From: Hermodice carunculata
Lineage: Eukaryota > Annelida > Polychaeta > Eunicida > Amphinomidae
Length of the DNA stretch: 64,000 nucleotides
Reading direction: 5' to 3'
NCBI GenBank assembly: GCA_964020975.1
Contig: OZ026619.1
Span: 4,107,915-4,171,914, forward strand
Position numbers and translations under genes: made by a program. Shown here piece after piece: positions 11,570 to 23,847 of the stretch. Within the stretch, counting starts at the first letter, position 1; the number at the start of each line of letters is the position of its first letter. The notes under the pieces are model-generated. The model ran no database searches and was not told where the DNA came from. It saw only the letters and a list, made by a program, of their open reading frames with translations.

Positions 11570-12767
11570 TAGAACTGCCACCAAAAATGCGTCTTAATAA
11601 AGATTTCCAAAGGTCCACATTAATAGACAAAAAAAAGTTTCTTGTATTTAGAGCCTTCATCTTATCCAACTGAACTATTGCTTTTTATGTCACCTAATAT
11701 AGCTGAGCATATTCGCCAAAACTGGAAAATTTTCAGCACAGGGTTCATTGACACATGTAATTCTACTTGTGTCTTTTTGTCCAGAACCACTTCCTAGTAG
11801 TCATTACCCTATTCCGCAGTCCGAACTCTTTACTCTCCATAAGCTAACCTGTCACTGGCTAACCTATATATATACATATAGAAGTACTATTGGCCATATT
11901 GCACACGTTCCTCTATAGAATTTTGACATAGGCTGTATTAGCCAAAATAAATTAAAGGGTCTTCAGCGGGTAACTACTCAGAACATGTTTCGGAGCCTGT
12001 ACCCGTACGTACATGTCTCTCTGAGTAGCGGCTCCTTGTCTAAGCTAAATATTCAGCAAAGACAACCCACATGATAATGCATAAATATGAATGTAGCAAA
12101 TGATGAATTAGCTAAATAAGTGAAGTTTTGCTTATAAATGCAGAATACCTATCAAACTAAACATAATTACTGAATAGTACAGAACAAGTTCAGATAAGAA
12201 TAATGTGACTTACCACTGAACTAGTGCCCAGTTAAGCTGTGTAGGACACATTAGTCCAGCTGCTTGCCTCTGTATAGCTGAGGTAGAAACAAGCTGTGGT
12301 TAAATATTCAATCCCAGTGATTACAAAATACACAGTTACAGCCAGACACTTGCAGAAACCTGGAAAATTCCTAACAAGTACTGTAAATGACGTTTTGTCC
12401 CATACTTAAACTTATGACAATATGACAAATCTCTACCCTATTCGAGCAGGTTTTACGCTTAGAAGTGCACAAATCTGTCAATCTTGACAGCCAATCTACC
12501 TCGAATGAATCACTAAATTTATACAAAATAAATCATGGTCTAGCGAATGAAAAGTTCAGTAATGTGTAACACAAAATGTCTGACATTTACAAAAAAAACA
12601 GGCTGTGAAATCCAATCTTGAAGTGCAGCCTTGCGCGCAGGAAGCAATGGATTCAAACCAATAAGCTGACATAATTCCAGTATAAGTAAGCCCCTCCTTC
12701 CTATCCATTTCCTTTGTGTTTTATGCAAAGACATGATGTAAACACCCCCATTGTTATTTTGTTATGA
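10032..12767. other. Non-coding stretch with (AT)n
   Basis: No supported gene. (AT)n lies at 11,530-11,565. The largest frame, 10,878-11,246 (+, 122 codons), has no recognisable domain and no splice context that I trust. A weak inverted repeat CTACTCAGA/TCTGAGTAG surrounds 11,972-12,029. Confidence 0.45.
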
Positions 12768-12804
12768 CTGTGTTTGCACACAGACATTCTGTTTTTCCTC
12801 GAGT

Positions 12805-12835
<31 letters not shown>

Positions 12836-14256
12836 CTACTACCAAATATTCTTCTCCAGTTTCTCGAACACAATTGCTCAGAAACTTCAAACTTGGCATG
12901 ATTTCGGGTCTATACATGAATTTGTGCCTTTTGATATAGAAGAGAAAATATGTTCAAGATTATGCATAATAGGGGCATTTGAAAATTAAATCTTGAATAT
13001 CTTCAAAGCTATTATAGGTACAGACAGCCAATCCTACTTCAATTCATATGTTTGTAACACTTCACATCTTTGTAATTTACGTGTGAGCTCTGAAGGTCGA
13101 AGGTCACGGTCATTTTGCCATTTGAAATTTTCTTCTGGCCATAACTCGGTCAATTTTTATCAAATTTTCATCATGTTGGGATCAAATTGTAGATAGTATA
13201 ACACTGCACACTTTTGTAATATACATGTCACCTCTAAAGGACAAAAGTCAAGGTCATTCGAACCTTTGAAATTTTCATCTAGCCATCAATTGGTCAATTT
13301 TCATCCAATTTTAATCATGGGTAGACTCAAATTGTAGATATTGTAACGCTGCACATTTCTGTAACACACATGTAACCACTTAAGATCACGGCCATTTTGG
13401 CGTCTGAAATTTTCATCCAGCCATAACTTGAGTCAATTTTTACCCGATTTTGATCATGCTGAGCTCAAGTTGTAGATATTGTAACACTGCACATTTTTGT
13501 AATTTACATGTGACCTCTAAAGGTCAAACATCAGGTTCATTTGGACCTTCAAAATTTCCGTCCTGCTATAAGTCGGTCAATTTTCATCCAATTGTAACCA
13601 CGTTGGATCCAAACTGTAGGTTTTGCAACACTGCATATTTTTGTAATTTATATGTAACTTCTAAAGATCAAAGGTCATGGTCATTTGGACCTTTGAAATA
13701 TTCATCCTGCCATAACTCGGTCAATTTTCATTCAATTGTAACCACGTTGGATCAAAACTGCAGGTTTTGCAACACTGCACATTCTTGTAATGGGCATTTA
13801 AACTCTAAAGATCAAAGGTCAAGGTGATTTGGGCCTTTTGAAATTTTCATCTAGCCATAACTTGGTCAATTTTCATCTGATTTGGTTCATGTTGGGCTGA
13901 AATTATAGATATTGTAACACTGTACATTTTTTGTAATTTTATATGTGAACTCTAAAGGTCAAAAGTCAAGGTCATTTGGGCCTTTGTATTTTGATTTAGC
14001 CACAACTTGTTCAATTTTCATCCATTTTTTTAGTCATGTCCGGCTCAAATTGTGGGTATTGCAACACTGCACAATTTTGTAATTTACATGTTACCTCTAA
14101 AGATCAAAGGTCAAGGTCATTTGGACTTTGAAATTTTCATCTAGCCATAATCTTAATGGAATATAAGTCTCAATGGACAGCAGCTCTAGCATTTAATAGT
14201 TACAACTTTTGAAGGCATACAGAAAGATTTGCTCTAAAGCAAATCTTCTTTTCTAG
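12768..14256 (+). mobile_element. Helentron-like element with tandem core repeats (best copy)
   Basis: The 5' end is a small hairpin CTGTGT-TTGC-ACACAG (12,768-12,783) followed by ACATTCTGTTTTTCC, then a (TTTC)n tract (about 12,808-12,836) and a unique block to ~13,035. Eight core repeats of about 145 bp fill 13,040-14,155. The 3' end is the hairpin AAGATTTGCT-CTAA-AGCAAATCTT (14,224-14,247), five bases, then CTAG at 14,253-14,256 followed by T. A 3' hairpin just before CTAG with T next is the Helitron signature. Satellite-like core repeats plus a tetranucleotide tract are typical of non-autonomous Helentron/pearl-type elements. No protein is encoded. Assignment to Helentron rather than canonical Helitron is inference. 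Confidence 0.75.
13040..14155 (+). repeat. ~145 bp core tandem repeat, 8 copies
   Basis: The phrase NNAACACTGCACATTTTTGT recurs at about 13,049, 13,196, 13,344, 13,478, 13,624, 13,768, 13,913 and 14,058 (spacing 134-148). Each unit carries a block like AAAGGTCAAAGGTCAAGGTC and CATAACTTGGTCAATTTTCA. The copies are clearly diverged, so the array is not recent. Confidence 0.85.
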
Positions 14257-14304
14257 TTTTGCTCTCTAATCATAATCATTATAAGAATTATTTGTGTCAA
14301 TATC

Positions 14305-14566
<262 letters not shown>

Positions 14567-15618
14567 GCGGTACACTGTACGTATGAGTTCGAACGATAAT
14601 CCAGACCGAGCATAAAAAGTACTTTCCAATTATGGCCGATTCACAGGGTATTTTCCTGCCTTAGTTTGTTTATTTATTTATTTGCTTGTTTTTTTATTTG
14701 TCCGTTCGTTCATTTATTAATTTATTTATGGAATTTTTGCGGGGGGGGGGGCATAGTAAGTCTATGTCAACCACAATATTAATCATTTGTTTGTGGATGG
14801 GAACAAAATATTCTCTGAACATTAGTTCCCCATACATGGAGACAAATAATCGAGGGTTGGGAAGAAACATGTGGGTTAACACGAATTCCCCATACATTTC
14901 TTGAGAGAACAAGTATTGGGACGAACAAACGTTCATTTTTACCTGCTCAACAAGATGTTGCAGCAGCTAGATTTTCATGGGCGCCTTATCCGACAGTAGG
15001 AAGTGGTGCGTGTAAATTTGAGCCGCCTTAATCCAGAAATTAAAGAGCTTTTTGGTTAGAAAAATCTTGATACTATTTTAGGAAGGGAAAGTGATTTGTG
15101 TCAGATAAATAGTCATGATTTCACACGATGACACACCAAATGAAAGACCTGCGAACGATCTGCATGCCAATGTGCAAAACCCACGCGCATTTGGCATTTG
15201 GACACAGCGCTTCAAAGTTGTTGAAAATAATGCTGGTTGCGACAGTACAGGATTTTAGCTTGGCACTTGGTGATATGACGTGTGTGACTTCATTTGTACG
15301 GACTTTCGAGTATATTGCCGGAAATGGAGTGCTTTATAAGCCCACGAGGCTGGTCATCAAATAAGTGGGGGCACCATAATAAAAACTTTTACCTTTACTT
15401 GGGCTGAACATACAGGTTGTTCAATTGTACATATATAAAAAGGGTATGCACAATTTCCGCTCTCAATTAAACACAGTCAACAATACACCGACAAATATCC
15501 ATTACGAACATTTATCGTGTGCCAAATCGGCTGACTGCACAACAGGTCCACAACTAGATCTGCGCAGCTCAAAAGATCACACACACCATTTCCCCCAAAA
15601 GACTTTGTATTTAGACTT
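14567..15618. other. Non-coding stretch
   Basis: No supported gene. An 11-base G run lies at 14,741-14,751. Confidence 0.45.
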
Positions 15619-15669
15619 GGTTCAGTCCGAGACAATGAATACTCAGTATTCCTTGTCTCAGGTTCAGTC
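15619..15669. repeat. 31 bp hairpin between 9 bp direct repeats
   Basis: GAGACAATGAATAC-TCA-GTATTCCTTGTCTC (15,629-15,659) is a perfect-but-one hairpin. It is bracketed by GGTTCAGTC at 15,619-15,627 and again at 15,661-15,669, an arrangement like a small insertion with a target-site duplication. Confidence 0.6.
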
Positions 15670-15894
15670 AAAGATAAAAAGCTATTTTTAAAGATATATC
15701 TCTGAGAATTGGATATGTTTTCGTGCTAAAATAAGGATGGGTTCAAAAGAGAAGACGGGTTCACACGTATGTACTATGACTGAAGTTTAGTTTCAAATGC
15801 ATGCATTTCTGCCAATTTTTCGAAACTGGTCGCAAGATCAAATTGTTGGTTGAGACTATTACATGAATGATGACGACAGAATTTGAAGGTTACC

Positions 15895-15988
15895 CCCATG
15901 AGAAAAACTTGAATCACCAAGAAAGACCAAACCCTCTACGCGCAACTTGCGTTTGGTCTCTCTTGAAGATTCAGGTTTTTCACATGGG
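15895..15988. repeat. 94 nt imperfect hairpin, pre-miRNA-like or foldback
   Basis: The left arm CCCATGAGAAAAACTTGAAT... pairs with the right arm ending ...GATTCAGGTTTTTCACATGG. The arms are ~39 bases with scattered single mismatches and a loop of ~16. Length, arm mismatches and loop size match animal miRNA precursors, but no arm sequence matches a miRNA family I know. A short foldback MITE is the alternative. Confidence 0.6.
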
Positions 15989-18334
<2,346 letters not shown>

Positions 18335-18479
18335 AATTGTATGCCTAGTATCTTCTCCTGTGGGTTCTGGCAACATTTGGAATTTGATTTTGTGGTGCAG
18401 GCTCGAAAAATTAGCACAGGTATGCATTTCACTGATTATATACGGTTTTGCGGATGTGGTATGAAGTGGAAATACAGAG

Positions 18480-19619
18480 CAAGAAAAGGAGATTCATGTC
18501 TGACTGCCTTCAAAATGAGAACACTTTGAAATGTCACACTTTGCCATTGTTCAACATCATCTATATTTTGTGTATTAGCTTAATTTGCATAAATTAAAAT
18601 GCTACGACTTTGATTCATGGTTCATTGGATGCAGTTATGTCAAAAACCTAAAACTCAAGTTGGAATGGTACAGCTATGTATAATAATTTTGAAGTTATTC
18701 AAAATTTAGATTTTGTGTATTCGTCTTATTTGCATATATTTAAATCCTACAACTTTGGTTCATGGTTCAGTGGGTGCACCTATATGTCACAAACGTATAC
18801 ATTCAAGTTGAAATGGCACTTCTATCAATAATAGTTTTGAAGCTAGTCAAGATTTAAATTTTGTGTATTCACCTAATTTGCATAAATTAAAATTTACAAT
18901 TTTGGTTCATTGTATGCGGCTATGTCACAAACCTACAAATTGAAGTTGGAATGACACATCTATCTATAATTGTTTTGAAGCTATTCAAGATTTAAATTTT
19001 GCATATTCACTTAATTTGCATAAACTTTAATCCTACAGCTTTGGTCCATGGGTCATAGGATGCGGCTTTGCCACAAACCGATAAATTGGAATTGGAATGG
19101 CACCTCTATCTTTAATAGTTTGGAGATATCCGGGTTTGAAATTTTTCAATGCGTCTAATTTGCACAAATTAAAATCCTATAACTTTGGTTCATGGTTCAT
19201 TGGATGCGGCTTTGCCACAAACCTATAAATTGAAGTTGGAATGGCACCAGTGTCTATAATAGTTTTGGAGATATTCAACTTTGAAATTTTTCAATGCCCC
19301 AAATTAGCATAATCTAAAATTCCACAACTTTCAATACTGTCCATTATATTGGCAGATCACAATCCTATACATGCACATTGAAATTTCGGGTCCATCGGCA
19401 ATGGTTTGGAAGATATAGATTTTAAAAAAATTAATTGCCCCTAATTTGCAAGATTTTAAACATCATAACAATTCCAAATGATATGCACAATTTCACTGGT
19501 AGGTCAGTCACCATGGCAAGTTTGGTGGTTTGTAGAATAATAGTGTCCAAAAAAAGTCCGTATAAATTTGGGTGCCATGGAAAGAAAGAAAGATGTCTGG
19601 GTTGCTACCCAGACATAAT
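18480..19619 (-). mobile_element. Helentron-like element, long copy with core repeats
   Basis: The left (3') end is decayed: the hairpin is reduced to GGAGATTCATGTCTGACTGC, but the following CCTTCAAAATGAGAACA block is intact. Six core repeats of ~143 bp follow (see separate entry). Then come a unique block with CACCATGGCAAGTTTGGTGG, shared with the copy at 6,495, a short GAAAGAAAG and the 5' terminal hairpin ATGTCTGGGT-TGCT-ACCCAGACAT (19,593-19,616) with AAT after it. No coding capacity. Confidence 0.7.
18555..19340 (-). repeat. ~143 bp core tandem repeat, 6 copies
   Basis: The phrase TTTGCATAAATTAAAATCCT with ACAACTTTGGTTCATGG recurs near 18,586, 18,728, 18,877, 19,014, 19,158 and 19,301 (spacing 137-149). 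Each unit also has GAAGTTGGAATGGCACC and a TATAATAGTTTTGAAG block. The sequence differs from the core repeat of the 12,768 copy although the period is nearly the same. Confidence 0.8.
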
Positions 19620-19741
19620 CCCAGATGTTTTTTGTGACAGAAGGAGCCACCATTTATTCAGGCTGTCTCCCTCTCTGCTGTTTTCCGAGTCCACGTAGAT
19701 TTGTTCGATGACTTTTTTATTTTTTTATTTATTTTTTATTA

Positions 19742-19743
<2 letters not shown>

Positions 19744-19776
<33 letters not shown>
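19744..19776. repeat. (GT)n microsatellite
   Basis: A pure TG/GT run of about 16 units, 318 bases upstream of the first innexin-like exon. Confidence 0.95.
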
Positions 19777-19777
<1 letters not shown>

Positions 19778-20094
19778 ATCAAACTGTAGAACATCTTGCC
19801 AACTGAAGTACAGGGTGTATGCAGAGTCACATAGCAGTGTCTATTACTTATGGGATAAGCAACTTAAATCTGGCATAAATACAGTGCACAGTGAATTGAA
19901 GCTATGTGTGGCGGGAAACAATCAGTTGATTTCTGTAAATTTAAATACATCGCCAAAGCTGGTATGTGACACTTCTGATTGTATGGACCTTGTATGCGAC
20001 ACTTCTGATTATACAGTCACACACGCAGCAATTTTCCGTTACCATATTGTTGTTCTGCCTACAGGGTTTTTGAAAGGTGTGCACTCAAGTGAGG

Positions 20095-20203
20095 ATGTGG
20101 TCCAGAAACAGTCTGGCGCACCCTACGGACAAGTACATCTACTGCGTTGTACTGGTGGGGTTGGTGCTTATCTTTATCCCGACATGTCTCTACCAAATGT
20201 CCG
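20095..20203 (+). CDS. Innexin/pannexin-like protein, exon 1
   Basis: This exon gives residues 1-36, starting MWSRNSLAHPTDKYIYC. It ends with a hydrophobic segment (about residues 14-32, VVLVGLVLIFIPTCLY) that forms the first membrane span. The donor is CCG|GTAAGT at 20,203/20,204, phase 1. The ATG has A at -3, and an in-frame stop lies eight codons upstream, so the CDS probably starts here unless an upstream exon joins inside that gap. The DK before the first span matches the position of a DK/DR seen in innexins and pannexins. The larger overlapping frame (19,701-20,207) is a shadow in a different phase. Confidence 0.6.
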
Positions 20204-20881
20204 GTAAGTGGCCATTTGTCATGAGCACAGGAAAACAGTATCTCTATGATTAATACCGATTATCTTATCTAAGTGTAAGGTTTTCACACTTATAAACGTT
20301 CTGCAAGACACATTAAATTTGATATTTAACGGATGTGTACTTTTTTTACAAGAAGGTAAAGGCTTGACCGCTTTGTGGCAATATATTATGATAGTCGACC
20401 TATTATATCGGAAGTGTGTTTGTCAATATTTGGGTCAACTCTCTAATTGCAACTTACCTCTTTTCTCTAAAGCACACATTGAGCATTCTGGATAATCCTT
20501 GGATGCAGTGGTACAGAGTTTGATTTCTTATTTCACAATTTTTACCGGAACACAGAAATGATTCCGTTATAAATTGATCATTATGCATGATCAGCTAGTG
20601 TATTCACCGTTTAAATGAACGCCTACAACTCTATCCTACACGATACAAACATAAGGAAACACAGAGAGATTGTTGTGCGTTTTGTTTAACCAGGTGAAGG
20701 GTATATATTGATATATATTGATGATCGCGGTAGCATTTCCTGTACAACAAAAACAGACAGCGGTAGCATTCAAGAAAAAAACATTTTCGCCAAATAATTA
20801 CAGAGTATCATTTTTCACAGAGTATCATTTTTCACAAATTACACCAGTTTAAGCAATCTGAAATTTCGTGACAAATTTACC

Positions 20882-20885
<4 letters not shown>

Positions 20886-20978
<93 letters not shown>

Positions 20979-20983
20979 ATATT
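20886..20983. repeat. (AT)n microsatellite, intronic
   Basis: About 48 AT units with one TTTA interruption near 20,964. Confidence 0.97.
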
Positions 20984-22066
20984 AGAGATTAAAACAGAAG
21001 TTTTGAATAGTGATATCAGATAAGAACCCACACGCCAACATCTGTGCCATGGAAAGTGATTAACGCAGTTTTCGCATGCTTCGCAAACGGTGTAAATCAT
21101 ATGTGTTTGTACTGTCGTAAAGCGCTTAAAAATTTAGGAAATTCCCTGCGAATTTGATTACTTCTTTTTAAAAAACCAAAATGACAATTTTTGATCAAAT
21201 ATATAAAGATTCCGCGTCCACTTAAAAGATAGCGACATATAAACTGTGATTTTAACTTTCATTTCTGTCTCATTTTTGCCTGTCAATGTGAATAATCGTC
21301 ATTTTCAATATGGTGTGGCTGTTGAACTTTCGTTACCAAGAAAAAATATAAATCAAATATACTTCAGGCTTGATGTCATTTTTTCTGAATGACATTCAGT
21401 ATTGTACGCCTTACACTCCTAGACCCAGAAACAAAATTTTAAGGAAACGGATTGAATTGAAGCCTATTTATGCCATTATAGAGTCATTGATTTTTTAATC
21501 ATCTGTAGATAGGAGTGGTAGTAAACAAAGCAACAGCCCAAAACAACATTATATCCATGTGCCTGGTCAGCCACTTAGTGTCTATTTTTCGCCATTTTGA
21601 CCTATTGAAACTGAAAGGTAATTATGCATTGAAAATGGCTTTGTTCTACTGATCTGACATCATTCAACATGTTCTGTGGTAGTAAGTCACACAACGTCCA
21701 ATCAAGGGCAAGGTTTTCATTCCTGAAAGCATAAAGAGGCCACAGCTTCAGAACCAGTCAGACTCATTCAAGGTACCCGTTGTGTCAAGTAACACAGGCA
21801 AAAGGTATTCATGTTTTGGGCTCTTGCAGTGTTCACCGCTAGTCCCATTCAATGATGGCTAAATAATATTAAATGTTTCTATAACAGCATAAATGGGCTA
21901 AAATTTATTTATTTTCTGAAAAATCCGTCTCTTATTTTTATCTAGGACTGTATGGATATGCAATACTGAATGCCATACAGAAAAAAATGACACCAAGCTT
22001 CAAGAATATTTCATCCACATTTTTTCTGGTAACAAAAGTTATTAGCCACTCCATTATGTTTTGCCT

Positions 22067-22279
22067 GAATGGGAAGCTTGCACATTCATAGTTCCATTAT
22101 TCCTACTAAGGCGGCGCTACCGTGCTGGGGAGTTCAGAGGCACATGCACACCCAGCACCACAGTGAAAACCCAGTATGGGCAAACATTAGAGCCATTCAT
22201 TATGCATTTATTATCATATACAAGCATTATTCCCCCCTAGTAGGACTAATGGAACTGTGAATGTGCAAGCTTCCCATTC
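22067..22279. mobile_element. MITE-like element with ~44 bp terminal inverted repeats
   Basis: The left end GAATGGGAAGCTTGCACATT is matched by the reverse complement at the right end (CCCATTC at 22,273-22,279). The arms extend about 44 bases to CCTACTAAGG/CCCTAGTAGG with a few mismatches. Total length is 213 bases, with no coding capacity. I see no convincing target-site duplication, so the superfamily is unassigned. Confidence 0.75.
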
Positions 22280-22816
22280 CAACCTATGTTGCAAATACAT
22301 GTATTATAAACAATTTTTTTGCATTGTCGAAATGTTCAAATGACATTATTTCAGCACCATGGGGACACAAAAATGAATGGATGCTTAAAGACTCGGGGGC
22401 ACCCAATAGGCCTAATATGGTATTCATAATCCTTGCTACAGTGTTTGTCATGCCGATGGTCACGTTTCTAACAGATGTACTCTCACAATACCAAGTTACA
22501 CTGGGATGTGCATGCACTGAGTACTTTAGGCACCCTACCTAGTTGTATAAATTGAAATATATGACGGTTTATATCAAATCTTGTTGCTTGTTTTGCCACG
22601 TTGTTAGAACACAATTGTTTTGTTTATTCATCTCTGCCTCTCCCCACTCAAAATATTAATCAGGGACTGATATAAACCTACAAAATCCTGAACCAGATTG
22701 AAAACTGAAATTTAAAATTTGAAATTTTAGCCTTAGCCTTAAATAATTGATATTAAAAGATTAGTGTGACTCAGATAAATTGCTTGATGACTCTCTGACG
22801 TGCTTGGTTATTTCAG

Positions 22817-23847
22817 CTTCATCAGAAGTGAGGTGTTGGCTACCCGACCATTTTACCAATGCCCGTGCAGCTTACGCCCACAGGCACTGTACGAGGAACA
22901 TGACAGACGTGGGCTACTTGAACTCTGAAAGTACATATGGTGTCCCACGCAATCTACACTATCCAAACCCACTAGCCTTCCTACTGGCGGAGGCTGTGTT
23001 AGCATGTGTAGCTTTCTTACTCCTCAAACAAATTACGTCTTCGATGGCTCCCTATGTACATGTGTTGAATACTGTGATAGCAGCGCAAGGTATGGGTGAG
23101 GGGCATTGCGGGTCCTGTGCAGATGCTTCGGAGACTCAGCTGATACCGTACGAGTCCAGCGGCCTGGCGGCAGGGCTGCTGACACAACTGGCCCAGTCCA
23201 GCAGCACCATACTGATGTACATGGTCTTGCAGAACCTGCTGGGTTTTCTTTGGTTCCTTTTGGCGGTGCTAGCAGCTTGTTTACAGTACGTTCCACTTGA
23301 GAATCATGATCCTGCATTTCTCTGTGCATTTAATGTAATGGACCATGATGCTGTTGATCGTCATCTCGTTCATTGCCAAGCGCCAGACCCTACATTTCTT
23401 AGATGGATGGTTGCGACAAACATAGCACTTTGTGTAGGTACCGCTTTCTTCATTGGCCTTCACTTCCTACATACCACATTCCTTCAGGTCGACCATGATC
23501 AGAAATGCATGCGATATCTTGTGGACAATTTGGATATACCTAATATAAAGAAACTTGTGTGTGGGCCCAGGTACCGCTTTACTGACCTCTACCTGGCTTC
23601 ACTGATGTCTCATTTTTACCCGGCGTCTGGGTTTGGGCCTGGGCCTGGGTCTTGGTCTGGGTCGAGATCTTTACCCATTTACCAGAAGGACAAATACAGT
23701 GACAGCCAAATGCATCCAGTACAACCATATAATGGACCACAGGCAGTGGGCGTGCTCCAGTCTAAAGTACGACTGCAAAGATCTCAGACAAAACATAGAC
23801 CGAACGAAAACCACGAGAAAAAGTACCCGTGCGACTCAAGTTTATAA
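22817..23847 (+). CDS. Innexin/pannexin-like four-pass channel protein, exon 2 (terminal)
   Basis: Joined to exon 1 in phase 1, this gives a protein of about 379 residues. Innexins and pannexins form gap-junction channels or large-pore hemichannels in the plasma membrane. Extracellular loop 1 has C43-W-L-P-D-H-F-T and a second cysteine at 61; this 18-residue spacing and the CWxPxxFT wording match innexins. An NMT glycosylation site lies at 64. Membrane spans are near 14-32, 89-107, 168-192 and 232-258. Loop 2 has C206 and C223. The cytoplasmic tail (259-379) contains DNLDIPNIKKL and FTDLYLASLMSHFYP, like the innexin C-terminal start. It also has a Gly/Pro repeat near 308-320, encoded by GGGCCT/GGGTCT hexamers. 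Length is normal for the family (350-450). The family is inferred by reading motifs; the second pair of cysteines and the YGVP after loop 1 are looser matches. LRRC8 and CALHM channels fit less well. Confidence 0.65.

Larger units (their letters stand above)
20204..22816 (+). other. Intron of the innexin-like gene
   Basis: The 2,613-base intron runs from GTAAGT to TTATTTCAG. It contains an (AT)n tract and a MITE-like inverted repeat (separate entries). The rest has no supported feature. Confidence 0.55.

Noticed and set aside
11972-12029. Inverted repeat CTACTCAGA/TCTGAGTAG
   Set aside because: Nine-base arms with a long loop are within chance for this length of DNA.
19701-20207. 168-codon ORF overlapping the first innexin-like exon
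   Set aside because: It begins in low-complexity T/GT sequence and lies in a different frame from the hydrophobic DK...CLYQMS exon, which alone joins to the downstream CWLP exon.
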